DNA from: Arenicola marina
Taxonomy: Eukaryota; Annelida; Polychaeta; Arenicolidae
Direction of reading: 5' to 3'
NCBI GenBank assembly: GCA_964019135.1
Contig: OZ025248.1
Coordinates: forward strand, 29,629,670-29,693,669
Length of the DNA: 64,000 nt
Shown: positions 1 through 13,900 of the stretch, in pieces
How positions within the stretch are numbered: position 1 is the stretch's first letter
How the letters are laid out: each line of letters begins with the position of its first letter
Position numbers and translations under genes: made by a program
Notes under the pieces: generated by a model
Seen by the model: only the letters and a program-made list of their open reading frames with translations
What the model was told of the DNA's origin: nothing
The model's database searches: none

Positions 1-1612
1 GTGCGTGACTCTGCGAATCAGTGTTTAGCACTAAGGCAAGGCATGCCAGTCGCCATCATAGAAACCATCAAACAACCAGAGGGAAGTGAGGAAATCCGTT
101 TTTGTTCTCGTACGGTTTGCAGCCAGACTATATGATTTGGCGGCACGTTTAAGGGCGTGCCTGGGTGGGAGTGGGAGCTGCCATGGCCCAAAGTGGTTTA
201 CTTGAATGTAGATCAACTGGTATAACTGGTGCGTCAGCCCTGTGTCTGGGCCCGTTTCCTCCGTTCATATCAGCTCTCCAGGGTTCCTCTGCTCGGCTTG
301 GCCCAAGTGACATAAAACTCCTATTATTCCAATCTGAAGGTCATTCCCGACATGCCACTGAATGTTATATCATTTTTGCTTTTAATTACAACCGAACGTA
401 ATTACAATACTAATACTGAATGCCCAACTATCCTCCAAGGTTTGACAGGCTGGCAGAGTTAAACAGGTCTTAAAGCGGGTGTCCAAACTAATCTTGTCGT
501 GATCTGCATCGAAAGTTTGCATCTTAAAATTAAATTGGCGAGTGTTAACTCTTCGCCCCCATCAATGTCGATCAGCGCCATTTTTCCCCTAGCAAGTGAC
601 GTATATTGTGACCTTCATGTCGCGCCGCCTTACGCTAGAACTGGAAGTTATTTCGCGGAGGGAACTCTTCACAGTGGAGGTATACGCGTGATTTACGCGA
701 TTTACGGATTTGCAGTAGTTCGAAGCCGCGCAGTAGACCATGATGTTAGTGTTTCATGGAAAAATAGCATACTGACATATTGATATATCTCTTGGAACGA
801 TTTTCTCCGTAAATAAGCCATGATTGGAGTTAGAATCGCAGCTATTTATATTAGTGATGATCACGCGCTCTTGCTTTGCTCACACAGTAGGCGTACCATG
901 TCCGGTTTTAATATAACTAGAGTATCGCCTGCTGATTGTTCAATCGCTGACACGACCTCCAAAAAGGGCTGCCTCCTGGTTAAGCGGCGAAATCGTGGCT
1001 GGCGGTCACTTCTAAATTTTATTGTGAGCTACAAACAGGACGGAAAATTCTGTAATGTGGATGATAGACACTTGGATATTAAATGAATCGGTTTCCTTTA
1101 AACCCAGTGCCTCCATACTTACCAGGCAGCGGCGGGGGATGAAAATATTGCAGCTTATCCTTACTTGTACTATGCATACTAATGTAATATTCAATAAATT
1201 GAAATATATTCACTGGACCATTTATACAATGTAATATCATACATGTATATATTATACGTTATATCTATATATCACATATATCTATATATTTATGCACGTT
1301 TCGTGCGGGACACTTCACCACGATTAGGAGAGTCATGGGTATAACGTTCAGGACGAAACGACAGGACATCGATGTGATGAATGGGAAGCTCTCAGATATG
1401 GGTATTCAGTCATAAGCACGACTGCCACGATATAAATAGAAATTCGTAAATCACAATAAATAAACTGCGAATCCATCGTCTTACGTAGACATACGGATGG
1501 CAACAGATACAACAGATTACATATGTATATCCAGATCTTTTTTTAAAATTTATAACCTGACTGTATAGGCTCTTTCGCCCCAAACTTCAAGACTGTTCGT
1601 ATTTTGTTTCAG
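1..1612. other. Upstream intron or flank of the kinesin gene, no exon seen
   Basis: I see no exon of the kinesin gene or of any other gene here. The stretch holds a degenerate SINE tail near 279-330 and AT-rich simple sequence around 1200-1290 (repeated tatat/atctatatat). The first recognisable exon starts at 1613 in the middle of a codon, so this stretch is most simply an intron whose upstream exon lies before the window. Confidence 0.5.
230..332 (+). repeat. SINE tail remnant
   Basis: The sequence agggttcctctgctcgg followed by cttggcccaagtgacataaaac resembles the 3' part of the SINE family found at 9183 and 17899. The tRNA-like head is not recognisable. Confidence 0.35.
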
Positions 1613-4600
1613 TGGATGGGCTGTCGGTGGTGCCGGTCGGCAGCTACCATGACATCAAGCTGAGGATGAATGAGGGCGACAGGCAGCGAACCATCGCCGC
1701 CACCAAGATGAACGAGACGAGCAGGTAGGTGGGCTAACACGCTAAGAAGCCAAGCTAGGTTTAAACGGTTCCTCGTACTCTGGTGTCTCTCATGGGAAAA
1801 ACTCAGTCAGTAGGACTGAGTTTTAGACCATCCGTCGCGGGTTCGAATCTCGATCATGTTTGGCATCCAATTCTGGGAGTTTTTTTTCATATATCATATA
1901 TAACATTTATATCAAACATATATATAGTTTATTGCCTCAGCTCTCTTGGCCTAGGTAAACAGGTAAACAAAGGTGGTATTAAAAACCGATTCATTAAAAT
2001 GTTTACTCATCTTTTGGTTCCAGTCGTGCTCACACTATTGTGACCATCAACTTTGTGCAGAACGCCATCAAGTCGAAGACCAGCAAGGTGTCCTCCATCA
2101 ATCTGGTGGATCTGGCCGGCAGGTGCGCGTGCAGTGACCATCTAATAACAGACCGAAGTGGACTTTCGAAGCTATTTCAGAGCTATTCTGATTGCCGCTT
2201 TGAAGCTATGATCCACATCAGTATGATCTGACGATCTTGGCTGATCATTTTAGTATGCGTTTCACATTAATGATCATTTTATAGCAACGTCGAAGGAATT
2301 TACATCTTATTATGCACCTTAAGTTGTTTTAGAATATTTTAATTAGAACCCCGTCCGTTGATGTCTTTGTTGAATATCTCGATATGTATGTAAATATTAT
2401 ATTAATTATTAAGTTTTTATGGACCTTGACAGGCTGTGATCCGAATCTGTCCTTCCTTTAACTCTATCATAAAGCCAGCCATGTTACTGCATGAGCTATT
2501 TCAGTGTTACGCTGTCCGACATTATGCGATAAACATTATAACGTTATCTCAGAGACGTCACAATGCATTAAATTGAAACCTCCATTCAGCGAGAGCGAGA
2601 GATAGTCCCTAGCTCGTTTGGTAAGCTAGCTGAGTTGCAGATCAACTTCAACTTCAGATCACGGCTTCACGTCCTGTCACCTACATCTGTGGCATGTTAA
2701 TCCAATGCCATTGCTCAGGACCTAAAATACAGACACTCCATTGCATCCGTTTCCTTGCAGTGAGCGCGCCAAACAGACAGAAGCCGTTGGCGATCGCTTC
2801 CAAGAAGCCAAGAACATCAATAAATCTTTGATGACCTTGGGACAGGTCATTAAATGTACGTATGACCTTAGAAGTGACGTGACCTTGCAACTCTGGGTTT
2901 GGATCATAAATTCACATGACATGAGAATACCTTATAAGTCTGACACATAAATCACCACGACGTGACGCCATTTTGAGTATGACGTCACCAGATAGTTCTT
3001 ATTGTGTTGCTATGTTTCCGACAACGGAATTGTATCAGTGTTGTCATTTTTGATGAGTTTGAAGTGCAAATATTCAAGTAATTATTTATTAATCTGAACG
3101 TGTGTTAATTTATTTTTAATTGATTGTTTTAGCCTTGTGTGACCAGGCGCGCAGCAAATCCACCAGCCACAGTAAGCACTTCTTCATTTGTAACAGCCTA
3201 GTATGCAATTAGGGGCTAGATTTCTAGATACAATGATATTTATTTCGTCTGTATGAAACAAATGTCAGAGGGCTATTGTATATCAAGCACATTACTAAAG
3301 ATGCGAGACGGTTGTGACGCCACCTTATGTAATATCTAACTGTTAGATTTGAATTCAGGCCGCAGCCCAAGTTGCCTGCATCACTCCATATCGAGAGTGA
3401 CGGAGATCCGCCTAGAAGTGATCTAAGCGACTTATTGATGATGATAGAGATCTATGATATTCGGTCGCACTCTATTACTAGTTGATTTGAATTGGACGAT
3501 ATTTATGAATTGATCTGCATGTGGTGGCAATATGAACGAGCTCACGTTATAACCCGTGATGTATCATTTCTTAAACAGTTAATTACAGAGATGCCGTACT
3601 GACCAAACTGCTGAAGAACGCCCTGGGCGGAAACAGTAAAACTGTCATGGTGCGTGTTCGCCTTGTCATGGTCGTCATAACTCAAAGCGAGGTTATAGGA
3701 ATAATCATGTGATGGGGATTGTGATATTGATTTATTGCGTTTCCATGGTCATTGGGCCCATAATTCATAATGCATGAATACACATAAATTGTACAGCAGG
3801 ACACATGGTTATGAACAATAATTAAATATTATGTAACTTAATGTGTGAACACCGCTTTCTGCTCTCCTTGTATAGACAAACCTGGCTAAATTCGGTTGAA
3901 GTACGCGTTCGGTGCAATAACATTAACGTTATAACGTTATCAGAAGTGGGTGGACCCCAAAAGACGTGGCCAGTGTACAGATAATGATCTAAGACGTAAC
4001 CACTTACTTGTCTTTACGTTATTCATTGGTTTATACCAAATGCATGTAATATCTAAGCCGCTTTCCGGTACATGAACGTGGTTTGGTGTAGTAATGTGTG
4101 CCATTGCTGCGGTCATAGACGCCGTCATACATGAAATCGGTGACTATTCGATGTCATATTATAGGATATTTTAATTGATTCGAATATTTTGTTCGAATAA
4201 ATTGAATATTCAAATGTTAAAGTACATCTTCAATGATATGGGGTAATTTTTTTAGTTTTTAACTTAGTTCAGTGATACATGTAGCAGTAACATTCATTTT
4301 GTTGAGAATTGTTTGCATGTGTTGCCATGATATACACTCTGACTTAAAGTCACTTGTGAGCCCTAAGAGCTCAATACGATGTGCATTTGTGTAAATGTTT
4401 ATATGACAAAAATTGTATATGTGACTATCATAAATGAATCAAACCAATCAGATAGCTGCGATCAGTCCTGATGCTGAGAACTATGAGCAGACGTTGTCTA
4501 CGCTACGATACGGTATGACACCGCCATCTACCGGGATACGATGGAATCATGACGGAATTAGCGATATAATCAAATAACTAAAGTCGTGCAACGAAATAGC

Positions 4601-4962
4601 TTAATAGCCTACCGAAATATACTAATGTTCAACTGGTTGTGCGGTTGCAACCTTCACCTAAATAGTTAGCAGGCCGGTATCTTCTTCTGGAAACAAAATG
4701 TGTTTTTATGGTAAAGACTACAGGATAAAAGTGATAATGGTTTAATTGTATGGATACTTATATACATTAGACCATGTTTACTTTAAAGTAAGCAAAATAT
4801 GGCTTAACTTTGTGTTTTAATCAGCTGACCGAGCTAAGGCGATCAAGACCACTGCCAAGGTTAACCAAGAGGCTACGGACAAAATGATCAAACAGCTCAT
4901 CGCCGAGAAAGAAAATTTACTACGGGAGCTGGAAAAAACCAAGGGACGTTACAATGACGAAG
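1613..4962 (+). CDS. KIF28P: KIF28-like exons 1-7: second half of the motor domain
   Basis: Exons are 1613-1724, 2024-2122, 2761-2855, 3133-3171, 3579-3649, 4452-4512 and 4825-4962. Exon 1 ends inside the switch I motif; joined to exon 2 it reads NETSSRAHTIV. The switch II motif is split between exons 2 and 3 (LVDLAG, then SERAKQTEAVGD), followed by NINKSLMTLGQVI. Exon 4 is only 39 bases (LCDQARSKSTSH). Exon 5 gives YRDAVLTKLLKNALGG, exon 6 ISPDAENYEQTLSTLRYA, and exon 7 the neck and first coiled coil (MIKQLIAEKENLLRELEK). Residues needed for nucleotide sensing in switches I and II are all present. All junction phases agree. Confidence 0.9.
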
Positions 4963-7900
4963 GTCAGATGCTACTTTTCTCACGTGTCTGTACACGTGTC
5001 TGTACATGTGTCTATGTACACGTGTCTCTGTACACGTGTCTCTGCACACGTGTCTCTGTACACGTGTCTCTGCACACGTGTCTGTACACGTGTCTTTGTA
5101 CACGTGTCTCTGCACACGTGTCTCTGTACACGTGTCTCTGTATACGTGTCTCTGTACACGTGTCTCTGCACACGTGTCTCTGTACACGTGTCTCTGCACA
5201 CGTGTCTGTACACGTGTCTTTGTACACGTGTCTCTGCACACGTGTCTCTGCACACGTGTCTCTGTACACGTGTCTCTGCACACGTGTCTGTACACGTGTC
5301 TTTGTACACGTGTCTCTGCACACGTGTCTCTGTACACGTGTCTTTGTGCACGTGTCTCTGCACACGTGTCTCTGTACACGTGTCTGTACACGTGTCTATG
5401 TATACGTATCTCTGCGCACGTGTCTCTGTACACGTGTCTGTGTACACGGGCCTCTGTACACGTGTCTCTGTACACGTGTCTCTGTACACGGGCCTCTGTA
5501 CACGTGTCCCTGTACACGTGTCTCTGTACACGTGTCTGTATACACGGGCCTCTGTACACGTGTCTCTGTACACGTGTCTCTGTACACGTGTCTCTGCACA
5601 CGTGTCTCTGTACACGTGTCTGTGTACACGGGCCTCTGTACACGTGTCTCTGCACACGTGTCTCTGTACACGTGTCCCTGTACACGTGTCTCTGCACACG
5701 TGTCTCTGTACACGTGTCTGTGTACACGGGCCTCTGCACACGTGTCTCTGCACACGTGTCTCTGTACACGTGTCTGTGTACACGGGCCTCTGTACACGTG
5801 TCTCTGTACACGTGTCTCTGTACACGGGCCTCTGTACACGTGTCTCTGTACACGTGTCTCTGTACACGGGCCACTGTACATGGGCCTATGTACATGTTCG
5901 TTTGAACACATATATAGCATACCTATGTGGAGACACGTAGTCTTTAGTTGTCGAAATGACTTTTACAGCTTGGGTTTGACAAGCTTTTATAAAGTTTTAT
6001 CAAGTTATTCATTATGAAAAACATATTATTTAATGTCTGGCCAAGAGACACCTGTCCACACCCCATTGTCCGTTCGTGTTTAAATACCGTGTACACTTCA
6101 TTGCAGATCTCCAGAAGCTAAAACAAGAACAGGAGGAGGAGGTACTTTTTATGCTCGAGTCTGCTTTATGTGCCTTGTCTTTCTTTATTTAACAAAGTCA
6201 AGGGTGGAGATTAAAATAAATTCCTAGTTGCATCAGTATTGATATCGAACGTGTTACCAAAGGCGATACCATTTTGTATGTGTTCATCGTATTAACAGAT
6301 CTGGTATAAATGTTCATGGCATAATTAAACATTCACTCAATGTTACATTCTGCCTATGATGGCGAAAATATAAGGAAGTATATAGAAATTATTCATATAT
6401 ACTCCTTTAATGCTTTTAACACAATGAATATATAGATGACTTGAATGTATAGCACGCATGTTTGTACTTATATTTATTATTTATGACATCATAGAAGTAA
6501 AGAATTAAAACAAGAAAAAAAGATGGCAATAGTGGCACCATTGACAATGGGTGTAACACAATCACTATTAGGCCACTCTTCAATTGAGTTGGCAGCATAT
6601 AATTAAAAAAAAACGTCAGAGCGTGGCCGCTGTGGTGATTTCGAAGATTGTGAAGATGTCTCTGTATATGACCCTGCTGCTTATGTATCACCCTGTCCCG
6701 TGGCCCCTCCCCCTACAGATCCGGCGTTACCGGGAACAGATGAACGATGCCGAGAAGTCCTGGGAGCAGCGACTGGCCGACGCCAGGAAGGACATGGAGG
6801 TACGTACGCCGAGTAACTTCCCGTGCACGTGGTCAGGTGGGGTGGCAGGACTTGGGACACAGCGACAATAGCCGGCGGGGGCGGGGTGGGGGGGGGGAGT
6901 ACGAGTTGGTGAAGGATTCTTATCTGAATTCGAAAAGGCCCATTGGCCCATATTTGCCCACCACTAAACGGTGATGGGAGGGGGCGCCTTTCCCCGATGC
7001 TCCCACCCCAGACCGCTCGATAAGTATACCGAAATAAATACTATGGGGGTCTTTCTCAGAGTACGGGTCACTCCCGTATCCGCATCAATTTCTTTGTACC
7101 GTTAACCACAACAAACAAACTGTGGTGCACGTTCTACGGTCGACGGAAGACTATTCGAAGGCACAATATGAATTGGGATGTATTTATTGTGCCTTCCCAA
7201 TTGGTCCCAAAACACCGGCAGAACGCTGGAATTCATTCACATTTTTACTTCGATGATATACTTATGCAAAATATGACACTAAGTAAGTTCTTAGATATCA
7301 TGATGAAGATTTTTTTTTTCTATTATTTACTGTACAGCGCTCCTAATATTAAAGTTGACTCATAAAGTCACCTAAATATTAAAATTTAGTCAAGTAGCCA
7401 TAAATGTGGTGCCCTAAAGACCTTGGTGCATATACCTGTAGATCTGAAGCTTATATTAAAGATGCGACCTTAAATCGACCCAATAATAGATACTATTTAT
7501 GACCATAACGTTCGCGGTGTACCCGATATGCACAAATCCCTCTCTCCTATGTAGGCCATGTATGCCAAGGAGAAGCAGCAAGAAGAGGTGGAGAAGAAAC
7601 AGCCTCACTTCAGTAACCTAAACGAGGACCCGGCGCTGATGGGAAAGCTGGTTCACATGCTCAAAGCAGGTCAGTGCGCCAAGTAACAATAGACCGATCC
7701 AGGCTGTCAATCATTCAGTGACGTCACTGATGCTAGTATCCAATCATGTGGTGAAAAAGGTCTTACACGTGCGTTATGTCGGACAAACAAAGCAGCATGT
7801 CACTTTCTTGTCAGTTTCAGCGATGAGTACTTCTCACTTTCACGATTAGCAAAAAGGACTCCAGCGTGGGCGAGGCTTATTGTCGGAGTATAGATCGATC

Positions 7901-10900
7901 AATTTACGTCACCCCAGCCCATCATGCTCTTCGACATCTGGCTCGGTGCATGTCAGCGGCCGAACTATTCAAGCTTCCAGCAAACATGACTCACTCAAAC
8001 CCGTGACAGATGCGGTGATCCGTATAGAGAGATGTGATTTCATATACAGGACTAGTTCTAATAGTAGTGACTGTGACTCTGATAAGCTATCAGGATGCAC
8101 GTCCATATATGCCTCACGCAATTCATATTTTAGTTAGTCCGTCATTAACTGGTTCCTTGCATATACCTCCTGGACTTCCATATATGAGCGATAGTTCGCT
8201 GATAAGCTGTATAGTTCCAGTTCATTTCCTACACGACTCACAGTACCTTGGACAAGGTAGTTCATTAACTGGTTGAATGCATACTTGACGTATGTCCGAC
8301 ACAGCCATAAGCCCGCAGGTTTCCACCAGTCGTTCATTTTTTTAATAATTCACCCAACCGCTCGTGTACCACGCTATTCTATGATACCATGATACCAGAG
8401 GTACTAAATTATATTACCTTGCATAAGGAAATAACTGTGCGGCTTACGTCAGTTTTTGTTTTCCATATTTGTCTAGCTAATTGTGTGCTGGTGTTCGGCT
8501 GTCTTCTTTGTCATAGGTCGAAATATAATAGGAAACGGGAAAGAGAACTCCAAACCGGAAGTCCCCATCAATGGACCTCGGTAAGCACAATTAAATACAT
8601 TCCCATCGGGCTTTGATCTTTATGCATTACAGTAATAATCGTAATGATTCGACTTTTCTGAATTTCGTATCGCATTCACCTTGAAGTAGGATAACACTCT
8701 CGACTTTTAGAGCTGCGAGGGAGATCCGCCGTGGTCATAGTAATTAATACGTGGATACAGAGTCCTTAACATTGAAATATCTCCACGCCTTCTGGTTCCT
8801 TTCACATCCGGAGAGCACATATCTCTAGGTTTATAATGTAATGTAACGTGCCGCGGTCATATCTGAAACCTAATTAGGTTGTCTGTATCTGTGTTTCTCG
8901 TTTTGTGTCATTATGTGAGAAGAAAAGGTGTATGTTGGTAAGTTTGTAAGTTTGTAACTCGCCTGGCGGGGCAGATTCATTAGATTGAGTTCTATCACCT
9001 CTGATATCCAACGTTTGGAAGCCAACTACATTCGTCAAAACCAATATGTTCTCAAATCCTCATTGCAATTATCGCTTCGGCAACATGAAGAAAGCGATGC
9101 TTCAGGTTGATAATTGGAATAGACGGTTCAACCAGACCGCCACTACCATTGACTTTCAGGATCGCCTTGGAGGGGAGGGGGGCTTCCAGGTGTAGTGATC
9201 AACGCACTGGACCGCAGATCATTAGGTCCTGGGTTCGAATCCGGGCCTGGGCACCTAGTCTTTCATCCATTCATCATGCATGATCCAAGAAGGTTCCTTG
9301 GCCCAGTCTAGACATTGTGTGCACCAAGGTGGCATAAAACACCAACTTATGACATGTCATTTCAGGATCGCCATAGACCACGCTGAACTAACCTGGGATA
9401 AGGGGGAGGCCGTTCTGACCCCAAAGCAAGGGGTCGTGCTTCTCAATGGGCAGGAAATGACCAAGGCTGAGACGCTTTCTCACCAGGACAGGTAGGCTTT
9501 ACCGGGCTCTCTGGGGTCACCCCGTGACCTAGTTGGTAGTGCGTTCAATTATTGTATATACTCCGCAAGACAAACCCCACCTGTGCAAATGTATATGTTT
9601 GTGCAGGACCAAGAGCGTATGTCTTTCTTCGAGCAGGCAGTTACTCCCAGAGACATGGCTCCTCGGCCCCTTCCCATTGTCGCCATACGGCCTCCAAAGG
9701 TTAAAGCGCCCTACTTAAATCATTGCCAACCAACCAACTGGGCTTTGTAATTATAGAGAAAAGAGACTTTTTTTCCTTGGGAGTTTAATACGGTTTAGCT
9801 TGTTGCTATCAAAAAGCTATTCATATCTGATATATGATATATAATATATATATCTGCGTAAGCCATTTCGGTATGTTTACTTCCAAAAGTGTCTTTCAAA
9901 AGCCGTGTATCGTGTATACGCTTGATAGTACGAAACTGCGTGTATTTAATTATGTGAAAGGGTACCCCCCAATATGTTTTCGTTGTGGATCCAATAACCA
10001 CGTGGCATATGACTGGCCAGTTAGAGTGTCTGATATACCACCGGATCAGCATTGTTAGTCTATATGTATGTTCATAATGTTATTAATGATGTGTATTGTC
10101 CAATGTACTATGGGCCTGAGGCCATACGGTACAATAAACTGTTCTGTTCTTTTCGGAGCATATCACAAATTGTCTAAGACGCATCGTATCCTGCCATACA
10201 CATTGTATAATATTACCAAGCTCGTCTGTTACCCGTAATGGTTTCCTCCGTGGATTGTTGACCTGCACAGAGTACGGTTCGGCTCCAACAACTTGTTCGT
10301 CTTCCTCAACCCGCTCGAAGCGGAGAAACTGAAGAAAAAGGGTCGTGTCTTCAAGGACATCACATATGAATTTGCCCAAAGTGAAATCATAAAGCACTCT
10401 GGACTGAACATCGGTGACGGTGAGTTGTTGTATATGTTTCAGGTAAAGTGTGTATCGATCATGCATATAGTATAGGGCTAACAATGTCGCATTATGATGA
10501 TGTAGATCAATGTAAATGTGTCTGGCTCACACGAGGATCGAACGTTAAGATCTTGGTTGGTATGTCTATGTGGTATTGTGGATTGTTGTTTCCTTCCTTT
10601 TACTAGTTATTTAAACTGTTCAGTTATACATAGGGCTTTTACGGGTAACATAATATTAAAGCCAGCTAAACACTGATGATTTCTAGACGTCAGTTACATT
10701 TTGTTGGCCGTTATGAATTTATTTCTTACGGTCAAATTAGCGATAATATGAGTAATATAGTGGTATTATCGCTCGACGGTGTGTTGCTGCTCTCCGCCGC
10801 CAGATGACGCCCTGCTGCAGGAGGAGGTGGCCAGCATGATGCAGATGGTCAATGACGTCAACGCTATGGCGGAGGATCTGGAGCGGCCAGTCGGATTCTC

Positions 10901-13900
10901 CATCCTGCTTCTGTCTCCAGAGGCCAGGGGGCTGGATACCGGCAGAACTGAGGTCAGTGTAGGGCAGCCATGGTGACCAGCGTGAGGCCTTGTGTCTCCA
11001 GAGGCCAGGGGGCTGGATGCCGGCAGGACTGGGGTCAGTGTAGGGCGGCCATAGTGACCAGCGTGGGGCCTTGTGTCTCCAGAGGCCAGGGGGCTGGATG
11101 CCGGCAGGACTGAGGTCCATGTAGGGCAGCCATAGTGACAAGCGTGGGGTCTTGTGTCTCCAGAGGCCAGGGGGCTGGATACCGGCAGAACTGAGGTCAG
11201 TGTAGGGCAGCCATAGTGACCAGCGTGGGACCTTGTGTCTCCAGAGGCCAGGGGGCTGGATGCCGGCAGGACTGAGGTCCATGTAGGGCAGCCATAGTGA
11301 CCAGCGTGGGACCTTGTGTCTCCAGAGGCCAGGGGGCTGGATGCCGGCAGGACTGAGGTCAGTGTAGGGCAGCCATAGTGACAAGCGTGGGGTCTTGTGT
11401 CTCCAGAGGTCAGGGGGCTGGATGCCGGGAGGACTGAGGTCAGTGTAGGACAGCCATAGTGACCAGCGTGGGACTTGTGTCTCCAGAGGCCAAGGGGCTG
11501 GATGCCGGCAGGACTGAGGTCAGTGTAGGGCAGCCATAGTGACCAGCGTGGGGCCTTGTGTCTCCAGAGGTCAGGGGGATGGATGCCAACAGTACTGAGG
11601 TCAGTGTAGGGCAGCCATAGTGACCAGCGTGAGGCCTTGTGTCTCCAGAGGCCAGGGGGCTGGATGTCGGCAGGACTGGTCAGTGTAGGGCAGCCATAGT
11701 AACCATCGTTGGATCTTGTTTCGCCTGCGCCCTACCGCATCGTAGTATCAATAAATGAATGACTTCTGTTATATGCCAGGTGTATGCACACGTGGGCTAA
11801 ACCGGGCCCCGAGACCTCCTGGAAGAAGACTATTTTTTATATTATTTGGATTAACGTCGTTAATAAAGGAACGGCGTGCCATATCAGCTGAAAGTACATT
11901 TAAAGCTAAATCAATGTTTGTAATAAAAATTGGTGGGCTGCTACAGATTGATGTCAGACTGATAAAATTGCCTCGCGCCATTTAAATATAGAATTATTAT
12001 TTATAATTATAATTATCGAACGTAGAACGGGACTTACCTGACTGCTATCACACCAAGGTGACCAGTTTGTATCCGGTGTCATGTTGTGTACGTGTCACCT
12101 TCGTCCTGCACAGGTCTTCGTGAAGGTGCACGACCATGACAACGACAATGAGTATCTCTGGGCAAAGAACCACTTCCTCAACCGCCAGGTCCACATGCAG
12201 GAGATGTACCAGCGCTTTGACGAGACTGGGGACCTCCCGGATGTTGCCAAGGTAACCCACACGAGGTAGCTCGCAGGTGTTCATGGAGACGATAAAAGCG
12301 CTCGTGACCAATACATTGACATCCGAAGTTAATGCTACATTGTCTACGCCATGCAGTCTATTTGAATGTCGTGTTGGAGAGCAAACATGTCAGCATGCAA
12401 TATCAACGAATATTTAAATTTTTACTTGTACATGCATTAACTTTTAACTTTGGGATGATCCGAATTTATTTTTCAAATGCGGGCGGTGCATGGCTTGAAT
12501 CCCACCTCTGTAAATGTCTATGTTGGTGCAGGATAAAGCGCTATGTTAACATGTCCTACATTAACTAACCAACCATCCAACCTTTCAGGACCAGGATCCG
12601 TTCTGGGAGCTTCCGGACACTGAAGTGTTCATCGGGATAGCGACGATGCCGCTGAACTACCTGTCCCACATGCTGCCCTTCGAGGACGAGCCTCTGACAG
12701 TGATCGACTACAAGGCCCGGCAGAGCGGCTTCCTCAAGGCAGAGCTCCAGCCCTGCAACAGCTCAGGTCGCGAGGACGTCGATCTCACTGTCAACGATCC
12801 CATGGATCTGGTAGGTCCCGGATGGTACTTTACAGTTGGCGCACCCACGTGGTATCCTCATTATATCAATCGAGTTGCATTTTGTATATAAATTATTATG
12901 TACAGGTTTCCTATTATCTCATTAAACGTGGTATTTTATCCTTCATCCTTAACTACAATTACACTTGATATTATCTAGTAGTAAGAGTAGAGAAGGAGCT
13001 ATTATTTTCATTTGTTAAGTTTTGTCTTGACCATTAAATATCAGGCAAAGAATCTGTAACATTCGGCGATTGCTCTAATAATTGCACTATTACATTATAT
13101 GTAAATCTTTTCTGGATTTTTCTTACAGATATCCAAGACAATGTGTTTCAAGATAAAGATTATTAGTGGGATGAATTTGCCGCAGAAATTTGTGAAGGTA
13201 CGCCAACGTCGTTGCATTTTTAAGCTCGTTTTTACTGACGGACACTTGCCGACTAGCAATACTTAAGCCTTCGTTTAATGTTTAACTAAATTATGTAACT
13301 CATGTGATGTGTATTGGTTTTTGAATTATTTTAATAATGGATATCTCTGTTTCTTGGCGTTCTTATATTTCAGTAAGTAAAAGTAACTCTTTAAGACGTT
13401 AATCAACATTCAATGGCTCCTATACCTTTATGTTTATTTATTTAATTATTTACTTTTGACTGTTCTCTTCTCGCTTTCTTTCTTTGTTAGCTTGCTGGCA
13501 AATCAATTTCAACTCTAACCACGTTCACCATATACGAGCGAATAAGCCTTTGGCTTCTGCTCTTGCCACTATAAATGTATTGTAAAGATGTACTAAATGA
13601 ATGTAATTTGTGTGTTCTTTTGGCAATAAACTGATTATTATTATTATTATTATTATTATAAGTAAACGAGTGAGAATGTATGTGTGGCAATTAGAGATGG
13701 GAAGCTTAGCGCTGGAGTCCACATAGCAGGGATGAGGATGGTTGTTGTGATTGGTCGAATAATGGAAAGAAAAAACCGGGCTGTGATTGGACGAATCCAG
13801 CACTCATATTAGAGCCGAAATCATTGGGTCACAACCGACAGCCAGCCATATTTCTCATTTGTTGCTGCCACCGGTTAACGTACTATTTAAACAAAACATG

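Noticed and set aside
4884-6017. Several open frames of 295-377 codons on both strands, rich in CTRVSVHVS or RDTCTETRVQ
   Set aside because: They are translations of the 14-bp minisatellite, which lacks stops in most frames; only the first 79 bases of one belong to kinesin exon 7.
10737-11384. 215-codon minus-strand open frame of 27-residue repeats (LWLPYTDLSPAGIQPPGLWR)
   Set aside because: The 81-bp repeat is a multiple of three, so an open frame repeats itself; the repeat derives from exon 14 on the other strand.
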